Source of the DNA: Dermatophagoides farinae
Taxonomy: Eukaryota > Arthropoda > Arachnida > Sarcoptiformes > Pyroglyphidae
Direction of reading: 5' to 3'
Assembly: GCF_024713945.1 (NCBI RefSeq)
Contig: NC_134685.1
Span: 806,001 to 870,000 of the forward strand
Length of the DNA: 64,000 bases
Shown here: positions 14,582-23,875 of the stretch, one piece after another
Numbering within the stretch: the stretch's first letter is position 1
How the letters are laid out: each line of letters starts with the position of its first letter
The notes under the pieces: generated by a model
What the model was told of the DNA's origin: nothing
The model's input: the letters and a program-made list of their open reading frames with translations, nothing else
Database searches by the model: none
Translations under genes and position numbers: made by a program

Positions 14582-16823
14582 GTTAAAAAAAGTCAATCCT
14601 TTCGATCGAAACAAAAATTTGAGATTGAAATCAACGACGACGACGACGACATGCCAAAAAAAAAAAAAAAAAATGTCATCGTCATCTTCGTCGTGGTCCC
14701 CACTATCGTTTATCATCATTGTCGCCAGTCGTCATATTCATCGTTGGTGGTAATATGGTGATGGTGGTGGTGACAACATTTGTTTCGCCATAGGGACCAA
14801 TTTGAAAAAAATGAATTAAAATAACATGAATATGTTATGATCATAATTTTTTTTTCGAGAACGAGAGATAGAAATATCTGTGTGTGTTTGTTTGTTTCCA
14901 TTGTTTTTCATATTCCGAGTTCTGTTTAATTATAGGAATATTCTAGACTCAATGAAATCTTTGAATTTGATTGAAATTTCTTCAGCATCATCATCATCAA
15001 ATTTACAACAACACGTTATGACCATGATGATGATGATGATGTTGATGATGATGATAATGAGTACATTTGATGGGCCACCAACGACGATCATGGCTAGCCA
15101 CCAGCCAGCTAGCTAGTCAGTAAGCCAGCACATTGACCATGATCGTCGTGTGGTAATAATTTTTTTTTTTCATTGCTTTTTTTTCATCCAGAAAAAAAAT
15201 CATGATAACGAAATTTTTTTTTTTCGTTTTTTCATCATTTTAATTCAATTCAATTCAAATTCAATTCAATCCAATGATGATGATAGAATCCAATTTTGAT
15301 AAAAATCGACATTCGATGATGGTGATGATCAGCTTTTGATTATTATATGATGATGATGATGATTTCATTTCAATTTCGATGGATTTTTTTTTTCGTCTGC
15401 AAATTTTCCTCTATATAAATTGCCTGATTTATATGTGTAATGTTAATTCTTTTTTTTGGATTTTTCAATTCTTTTTTTTTGTTTTTTTTTATTATTATTG
15501 TTGGGCGGTTGGTTTGATGGTGGTCCTTTTTTCTTTCTCTCTCTCTCGGTTGTTGTTGTTGCTGATGATGATGATGAATTCAATCACATATTGCATACAT
15601 AACAGCATCATCATCATCATGGAAATAAATCGTAATCCATAACCAATCAACCAACGAACCAACAGCGAAAATACCACAAATTTAAGCAAAAAAAAAAAAA
15701 AAAAACAAACTCGAATCTTGTCTTGTCTTGTAAAAACAATTCATAGTCGATCGACTGTGTGTGTGTGTGTGATTCACTGTATATTTATATGATGGTGATA
15801 TGATGATGATCATCATCATGATCATGGACCACACACCATGGTGAAATGAAATTTGTTGTTGTTTGTGTTGTTGTTGCATTTGATTTTGTACAGAAAAATA
15901 AAAAAATTTTGCCATGTTATTGATAATAATGATGTCGATTTTTTTTCTTTTGGTTTGATTTGGTTGTAGTTGTTGTTGTTGTTGTTTCAAGCCTGGTTTT
16001 TTTTTGTGCACATGTGATGAGAGAAAAGACGATGTCGACAACGAAAACGACGATGAAATCAAAATAAAATGAATTGGTTATTCATTGATGATACACACAC
16101 ACAATGTTGTGTTATACAAACACACGCACAAAAAAAAAGAAATTCTTTTGATTCATCATTGAATTCATTCATATAACTCGAAAATCGACAACAAAAACAT
16201 TGGAATTTTTTTTTCTTTTTATTTATTTTCATTTCATGAATATAATTCCGAATGAATATAATTTTTTTTTTGCTTGTTTTGGCAATGTCATTGTTCGGAT
16301 ATATTTGATTGAAATCGATCACCACAATTATCCATTAGTCAGTTCATATTGAAACAGTTTCGGCCATCTAGTGATGGGAATCGTGAATTTTTCATCTTGA
16401 ACAATTTTTTTTTTTTTTTGATATTTTTCATCATTAGATTAATGACCGATTAGTCGATAATATTGGAAAATTAAATGATTGGATGAAAAAAAAAATGTTT
16501 TTCTTTTTTATTCATCAATTATTAATTGCTATTTTTGTCGATCGGTGAACAAATATATTTACTTATAATTTGACATTTTGTTTTCTTGGCCTTCACCATT
16601 ATCATCATCATCGTCATCATCATCATCTGACTGTTGATGACATTGACGTAAAAACAAGATAATCATAATAATAAATTAATTAATTAATTGCTATGAAAAA
16701 AATGATTACCGAATTAATCAATAATACAGGTATTTCAACTTATTTTGAATTGAAATATATTATTATTCTCATATTTCATTTCGATTTTCATTCCGATTCC
16801 CCACATTGATGATTGCAACCAGA

Positions 16824-18091
16824 ATGAAGATAAAAAATTTTTCACTTCGACTTTTTATCACTTATTCTAGGTAATTGCTTTTTTTTCAAATAAAAAAAAC
16901 AAACAAACTAATCCATTGATTCATTGAATTCATAGCTTCATTGGATTTACATTCAGTGAATTAAAATGGAAACGTTGGCCACATCTATGTAAATGTATTA
17001 TATTGATGGCCATTTATTATTATGCATTCAGATTACTGGATGATTATCAAAAAGTGGCCGAAATAAAAGTAAAACAATTGAATCAAAATCAATTTGGTAC
17101 ATTGATTGATTTTGGTTCTGAATATTTTTTCATTATGGCATTTTTTTCTTCATATTTATTCTATTTTATTCATGGTTATTCATTGATACGTTTGTGTGAT
17201 TCAAAATTATTTCATCAATCATTTTATAATGATTCATCATCAAAAAATTATCACCAAATTCGATTAATATCAATCATTTTATTGATAATTTTCAATATTT
17301 ATGTATTCACCTGTTATGCAAGCTATGGTTTTTGGTCATTGCAATTAGAATATCCATTTGAATTGTTAATAAAATTCTATACAATGTTCATGATAATTTA
17401 TGATAAAACATTTATACATATAATATGTATTTATTTTAAATTCAGTACAAGAAAATTATTACAACAAACAAATAATGATTTTAAAATGAAAAAAACTAAT
17501 GAAATACATTCACTACATACAATACATACATTAGCTATTCATTGTGATTGTTTTCATCGAAAAATTTCATATTTTTTCATTGTTAATATTTTCAGAGATT
17601 TTATGTATCTAATTGGTTCATTTGTTTATATTTATATCAATAGATTTACATTCATTCAATTGATAGTTTTAATTATACATTTTACACTTGAAACATATTG
17701 GATATATTTAGATTATGATATGGATAGAATTTTATCGAAATTATTCATTGAAATGCATCGACAACAACAACAACAACAACAACAACAGCAATGTAAATCA
17801 ACGAAAAAACAACAACAGCTATCATCATTTACATTGAATTTGAAACAATTAATGATAAAACAATCACCAATTGATGATGATAATGAAATAATCAAAAAAA
17901 TTGGTAAATATTGGCATTCGATTGTTTATGAAAATATCCGCCATGAAATACGGCTGTTGGAAATTTCTGAATTATATAATGAATATTTTCACTTTAATAT
18001 ATTCAATTTTTTTCGATTAGATCAACGATTCATGATTGATTTATTTGCATTTGCCATATTGAATTTTGTTCTTATCATTCAAACTGCTTAA
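16824..18091 (+). CDS. Gustatory receptor-like chemoreceptor
   Basis: Probable seven-transmembrane arthropod chemoreceptor of the gustatory receptor superfamily. Exons 16824-16870 and 16936-18091, split by a 65-nt intron with AG/C codon sharing, give about 400 residues, the usual length for the family. An in-frame ATG at 16809 would add five residues. Many hydrophobic helices are visible. A polyglutamine run (CAA repeats near 17760-17790) sits in a cytoplasmic-type loop. The last helix, near LFAFAILNFVLIIQTA, resembles the conserved C-terminal TM7 region of Gr proteins. No close family member is recognised and sequence identity within this family is low, so ligand and role are unknown. Codon use is extremely A/T-rich, unlike the following ABC gene. 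Further short 5' exons cannot be excluded. Confidence 0.7.
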
Positions 18092-18489
18092 TGTGAATTG
18101 TGCAAATTAATGTTTTTATTTCACAACAACAACAAAAAATGTTAACCCTTTTGGCTGAAATTATCAAGTTTAAAAAAAAAATTTCCTTGAAATCAAGTCA
18201 TCATTGAAAAAACATGTACTTTTCACTTTTTTGGTCAAGTTATTAAACACACAAGGTTAATAGATTTTTTGTTGTTGCTGATAATATCATCTATATGCAA
18301 CAGAAAGGCAGATATTTGTGAAATAAATGCATATATATAGATTTGTAGTTCATTCATTCATTATCAATGGCAATGAAAAATTTATTTATCCAATTCATTT
18401 TCTGAGAATTGTTATTCATATGATGATGATTGCATTTTCAATTTTATATATTTGATGGTAATTGATCCTTGAGCATTTTATTTGATAAA
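18092..18489. other. Intergenic region between Gr-like gene and ABCG gene
   Basis: About 400 bp, AT-rich, with no recognisable coding. It presumably holds the 3' end of the chemoreceptor transcript and the promoter of the ABC transporter, which lies on the same strand. Confidence 0.5.
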
Positions 18490-21400
18490 ATGATGTCGAA
18501 TGAAACAGATGTATGTTGCGAATTCAAAAAACCAATTTCGTTGTGTTGGAAAAATTTACGTTATGAAGTTGATGAATGGTGTATGGTCGATGGTTGGCAA
18601 CCACGACGCCGGCGAAAAGTTATCCTTAATCGTCTTAATGGATCAGTACGGATGAACAGTCTGAATGCATTGCTTGGACCATCCGGTGCCGGTAAAACTT
18701 CGCTCATAAATTGTCTCATTGGAAATGTTCCAGCCAAGAACATTTCACCCGACACTGAAATTTATATTAACAGTGAAATAATCACAAAGTCATCGAATTC
18801 ATTGGTCAGTTTTGTGCCACAATTCGTTCATGAGATAATCCTAGGACGGTTTACAGTGTTCGAGACTTTGTATTATGCATTCTGCTTCAAGAATCCTGCT
18901 CACTATCATGGCCGAGCATATGAACACATCCAGTCAACGATCCAGGAATTAATGCTAAATCCAAAAGTGTTGCAAACACGTTTCGAAAATTGCTCTGGTG
19001 GCGAACAACGTCGAGTGGCTATCGCTCAAGAGCTGATGTCAATCGAATCGAAACCACCGTTTTTGTTCATCGATGAACCTACTACCGGTCTGGATAGTGA
19101 GTCGGCGTTGTTGGTTATGAAGTGTCTACAACGATTGTCCACACAGAATGGCATCACAATCCTCGTGTCAATTCATGCTCCCAGTTCGGATATATTGGAT
19201 ATGTTCGATCAATTGTACATCATAGCCAAAGGAGGTGTTTGCATTTATTCTGATCAACCGGATCGATTACGGTCACATCTGAATCAAATCACTGGAATCG
19301 CATTGAATGAGGATGATTCTCCGATCCAGGAATATCTTCGTATCGCTAGCAATGGCATCAATGATGAACAAGTAAGAAAATTAACACAAGAAAGTGTGCA
19401 ACAAGACCATCAACGACTTACAGCTCAATTCAGTAAATTGGAAAAAGAAGAATGTCCATTAGCTTTTATTCCAAAGGGCATTCCTCATTATTCACGAAAA
19501 TTTCGTAGTTCGGATCTTTGGACACAATTCTGGCGTCTATTACGTTTGACATTCATAGCAGATGTTCGACATATAATTGGTATTTTGATTTTAATCATAA
19601 TAACTCTTACTACTTATACATCAATCACCAATAAAGATATGGTGATACCACGAGGATGTATGCCATTCAATATTGAACATTTGAATCAAACCTGTCAGAA
19701 TAAATTGAAAGAAGATCGATTAATCGGAACATTTATTATGTTACTTTTTTTAATTATGGTACTTACAATTTCACTCGGTATATCAATGTATTCGTTGATG
19801 ACAGTGAATTTTATGAAAATTCTTCGCCACGAATATCGTACTGGTAAGACTCGTTGCATTAAAAACAGTATATATCTAATTTATATTTTTTTTTCATTTA
19901 CAGGTTGGTACAGTTTTTCATCATTAATCCATCCTGTTCATGTGAATGACTTGATCACAATGATATTACTCACTATTATAAGCATTGTGATTTATTACAT
20001 GACTAGTGACATTCTCTATATTGATGAATATCAAATGAATTGGCATCGTTTGCGTACTCTATATTCATTCAGCATAGTAGCATTCTTGTATGGCCAATCA
20101 TTCGCTTATTTATTGACCAGTATTTGTATTGATCAATTTGAATTACTTCTCATTCTATGTCAAGTAGTGGTGGTTATATTGGGTACAACTAATGGATTAA
20201 CAGTAATGATTGATTTAATGGACAAACCATTTTATCGAACAATATCACATTTACTTGGTGCTCGATATATTACCGATGGATATCTCTATGCACACTATGG
20301 TATTGATCGTTGCGATCCACAAACAGAATATTCACAAATAATGAAACAATTTTCCGTCGACACAGACAATATCTATTTAAACATGAAAAATCCGATGATA
20401 GTAATAATAGTGGTTCGAATCATTTCTATCATTGTGATGCGTTGGACATTTAGCAATGTGAACAATGGAAAAATCTTATCAGCAACAAAGCAAGAAACAT
20501 TGACAAAAATCCTAACTCCTGCCATTGAAATCAATTTTCATGAAAAGGCTACGTTTGTCCAGATTTTTGATGGTAATAATAATAACAATATTGAACCTCA
20601 AATGGCCAAAAATGAATTTCAACAATTTTGTACTGGCCGTTACATAATTGGATGGCGTCAATTGACATTGTTTGCGACTGATACCATCTATGAAGTGCGT
20701 TCTACACCTGGACCGTTAGATGATTTTGGAGACAAGTTAATATTACGGAATCTCAGTGGACAATTTCAGTTTGGAACATTGAATGCAATCATGGGCAGCT
20801 CCGGTTCGGGCAAAACGTCACTGTTGAAAGTTTTCAATGGAAAAATGAAAACCAAACTGACCGGTTCGACTCAATTCTACCTCAGTCGATTCGTACCGAT
20901 TCGGACTTGCTTTATCAAACAAGAAGTATCCAAACACTTGATACCCGGATTGACGAGCAAACAAAGTTTGATCTATGCTTCTAAATTAAAGAATTGTCAC
21001 GAAACACAAACAATTGATCATGAACAAGTGGCTGACAATTTGCTCAATGAATTAGACATGACCAACACGGGCAACACTTTGGTGCAAAATTGTTCCGGTG
21101 GAGAAAGGAAACGACTGGCTCTGGCAATGGAATTGACATCCGTTCGAATGCCCAATCTCATTTGCATTGATGAACCTGTCAGTGGTTTGGATTCCAATTC
21201 GGCACGGTTGGTCCTTCGATGTCTTCGACAATTCATTGCTCGTCATCCAGATATCACTATGGTGGTCAGCATTCATCAACCTAGTACCGAACAATTGGAC
21301 ATGTTTGACCTATGCTATGTGCTAGCATTCGATGGCCTTGGTATCTATTCAGGACCGCCAGCCAAAATCAAAAGTTTTCTCAGTGAAACATCTTCCATCG

Positions 21401-22615
21401 ATGAAGATAAACGATTCCCAATCGAAACTCTCATTCGATATTCTAGCACTGGTCACTTGAATCCCATCGTACAGCGATTAGCCGAAGAAACTGATAATCA
21501 AACCAATAAAATCACACCGTCGCTGTTACAGGATACTGTTCATATAAAGGATGGTGTACCATTCCCTCAAATTCGGTTCTCATTGCGATCGGTATCAATT
21601 TTATTTCTACGTTTGTCTCATTTTTCAATCCGATATCAATGGCCATTATGGCTTACATATGTGATTCTACAAGTCTTTCTAGGCACTATGTTTCTAGATT
21701 TGTTTGATGAAAAAATAGCTGAAATCGACGGTTGTATATCGATAGAAGACGATATTCTAGCCGTTTGTTTGAATGTTACTGATCATAAATGGAAAAAAGA
21801 TTCTCGTCTTGCCAGCAATATTAATTTTGTCATGTTTTCAAGTTTAGCATTCTTTTCGATATTGAATGCGCATATGAGCAACTTGTTTTCCTTTGAATTG
21901 AAATTTTTTGCAACTCAACATTTAAATGGTATGGTTTTAATTTTGGATTATTTTTAAATTATTTTAATTCCTTCTAATTAAAGGATGGTACACGTGTGGC
22001 TCGTATTATTTGTCGAAATTATTGTTCGATGCTACCACAATCCTACCGATGGTCATAATTTTTGCTTATGTAACCGATATATATTCAACAGTTTCGCCAA
22101 ACAATTTTTTCTGGTGGCAAGTGATCAATTTATATTTATCATCATTTTGTTTTCTGGCCATAATTAATATGAACGTATTGTTTCTTCATAAATCGATTAT
22201 TGTTCTATTCATCGTTATCGCTAATTCACAAGGCTTTTTTCTATTATTATCCAATGTATACAATGTAATTGAAGAAATGAATTTCATCGTACGTTTTCTA
22301 TCGAATTTTTCAATTTATCGTTATCAAATGCAAGCAACATTATGGCTTATTTATGGTGGTGATCGTTGTAAATCGCATGAAATACAATCATTGATGTATA
22401 TGTTGAATATTCCAACAAATGTTGAATATTTCTACGATTGTATTGTCAAATTAGTTTTATTGGCCATATTTTATCATACATTGGCATTATTAGTATTCAT
22501 TATTAAATACAATCCATTAATCAATCGACATAAAAGAGCCGAACGTATCAAACGATATCATAATGAACGTATTCTTAAGATAAAATCGAAATTATTTTTT
22601 TCTACAATAATTTAA
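18490..22615 (+). CDS. Full-size ABCG-type transporter, two NBD-TMD halves
   Basis: Membrane ATP-binding cassette exporter with reverse (NBD-TMD) order repeated twice. Exons 18490-19843, 19904-21928, 21984-22615; 1336 residues. Half 1: Walker A GPSGAGKTS, signature NCSGGEQRRVAIAQEL, Walker B LFIDEPTTGLDS, H-loop VSIHAPSS, then six-helix-type membrane region. Half 2: Walker A GSSGSGKTS, signature NCSGGERKRLALAMEL, Walker B ICIDEPVSGLDS, H-loop VSIHQPS, then a second membrane region. Removing the first 60-nt intron restores the GWYS motif typical of ABCG TM2; this intron is a multiple of three and stop-free. The second (55 nt) restores a second GWY motif. Start chosen at the first ATG; an upstream TTG is not used. 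Both ATPase sites look intact. Animal ABCG proteins are normally half-transporters of 600-700 residues, so this is unusual. Substrate unknown. Confidence 0.9.
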
Positions 22616-22709
22616 AAATGTAAATGATTGCAATCAAAAATTATTCATGAATACGTTAGTTTATTGTGATCATTCATATAATTCAACAAATGATATATAT
22701 TCAAAATTA

Positions 22710-22778
22710 TCAATCAGAATCAGTACCACCTTCATAATCATGACTACAAGCATCTTCATAACCATAATCATAACCATA

Positions 22779-22828
<50 letters not shown>

Positions 22829-23150
22829 TATTATCCAATTGATTTCGGGCGTTCGGCATCTTATACAAATCAGGAAACTGTCTTGAAAATTCTATTAATG
22901 TCTTTGGCAATTGATGCTCCAATTTTGGCACAACTGCAGAAACCGGTGTATTTGTTGTTGAAGCATTGATTTTCTTTTCTTCATTTGGCATAGCACCACT
23001 GTTGTTGCTCGAAAAATTCAAGCTCTTTTGAGTTTCAACGACCACACCACGTGTTAGCGAACATGCCGGCATTGTTTGATTGACTGATTCTCGTTCTTCT
23101 TCTTTAGACGATTTAATGAAATCTGGACAATGTTGTTGTGTAGGATTCAT
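22710..23150 (-). CDS. Small acidic-tailed protein, unknown function
   Basis: Single-exon frame of 146 residues. I do not recognise the family. The N-terminal two thirds are mixed and polar (Cys residues near 8 and 30), followed by a more ordered stretch with LPKTLIEFSRQFPDLYKMP. It ends in about ten consecutive Asp and then (DY)n/GYDYGY repeats encoded by ATC/ATA microsatellite DNA. Start chosen at the ATG at 23150. A TATATAAA sequence at 23192-23185 lies about 35 bp upstream and supports a real promoter. Third codon positions are GC-richer than in neighbouring genes, apart from the ABC gene. It is convergent with the ABC transporter, stops 94 bp apart. No signal peptide or membrane segment is seen. 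Confidence 0.55.
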
Positions 23151-23184
23151 TTTAATGTCAAATGACAGCAACAAATTTTTTGAG

Positions 23185-23192
23185 TTTATATA
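23185..23192 (-). promoter_or_regulatory. TATA-box-like element for the acidic-tailed protein gene
   Basis: TATATAAA on the minus strand, 35 bp upstream of the chosen ATG at 23150. Spacing fits a TATA box with a very short 5' UTR. No other TATA element this well placed was noticed in the window, though not every promoter was scanned. Confidence 0.4.
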
Positions 23193-23577
23193 ATTTTAAA
23201 ACCTTACACAAAACAAAAAATCATTTAATTCTGACGTGTAATAGTCGAATATCGATCGAATAGTTTTATTTCAACAAAACAAAACAAAAAATCACAACAT
23301 TTAAAATTTAAAATTCGAACTTTCGAATAATAAAATTCTACACTATATATATATTCGAATTAACACATACATCAATTGGAAAAAATATGATGAATTCGAA
23401 TTTCGAAATTGATCTTGCAACACACAATTAGAGAAATAAATAAAACACATCGGGGCCATACACAAACGGTTTTTTTTTTGATTATTATGCACGAAATAAT
23501 ATATTATTTATATGAGAATGAGAATTTTCAGTTCGAATGAATTGTGTATTTTTTTTTCTTTTCCAATTTGATTTATT

Positions 23578-23725
23578 ACAAGCCCGGAACAGGCTGATCT
23601 TCCCCGCATCAAATGCCAAGTTAATACACAGTGCAAGCACTTGGCGAGTGTAAAAGTTGTAGTTACCGACAAACGTAAGCGACATAGACTTGTATATATA
23701 GAAGATTTATGGAATTTTTTTTTGT
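23578..23725. other. GC-richer structured island, candidate ncRNA or exon remnant
   Basis: About 115 bp (to near 23690) of clearly higher GC and no simple repeats, in an otherwise AT-rich 725-bp interval between two minus-strand genes. It contains a perfect 7-bp stem GCCAAGT/ACTTGGC (23615-23621 with 23639-23645) and a short AGCC/GGCT hairpin near 23582-23594. A T9 run near 23716 could end a + strand Pol III transcript. TATATATA lies at 23692-23699. On the minus strand an open frame starts with an ATG at 23685 and runs through the island, so a small exon is an alternative. It matches no U-snRNA, 5S, 7SL or tRNA that I can recall. Confidence 0.3.
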
Positions 23726-23875
23726 CACAGTCGATTTTGTTTCAAATTTTCAAAAAGTTCTCATCTATCACATGTAAAAGTGGTAATGATAAAAATTAAG
23801 GATTAGTAAATAGACTAGTCATCGTTATCATTGTAATGATGGGGTTGGTGGTGGTTATGATGATTGTTGCTGTTG

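Larger units (their letters stand above)
5469..16808. other. Gene-free 11 kb tract upstream of patched
   Basis: No exon-like reading frame with recognisable protein is seen on either strand; open frames here are translations of simple repeats. The tract is full of (ATG/CAT)n, (GTT)n, (GGT)n, (CA)n and long T runs. T homopolymers clearly outnumber A homopolymers on the + strand. By position it includes the promoter region and possibly leader exons of patched. Six GGTGGTC cores (7468, 7758, 8878, 9176 reverse, 13974, 15519) resemble part of the Ci/Gli site, but none is a full TGGGTGGTC match. A CTCF-like core lies at 16363. Confidence 0.6.
23151..23875. other. Intergenic region between the acidic-tailed protein and TMEM63
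   Basis: Apart from the GC-richer island, this holds AT-rich sequence with short T/A runs and the expected 3' end of TMEM63. No further gene is seen. Confidence 0.5.

Noticed and set aside
18469-18489. Seven-codon extension of the ABC transporter from a TTG.
   Set aside because: Non-ATG start without support; the ATG at 18490 follows directly.
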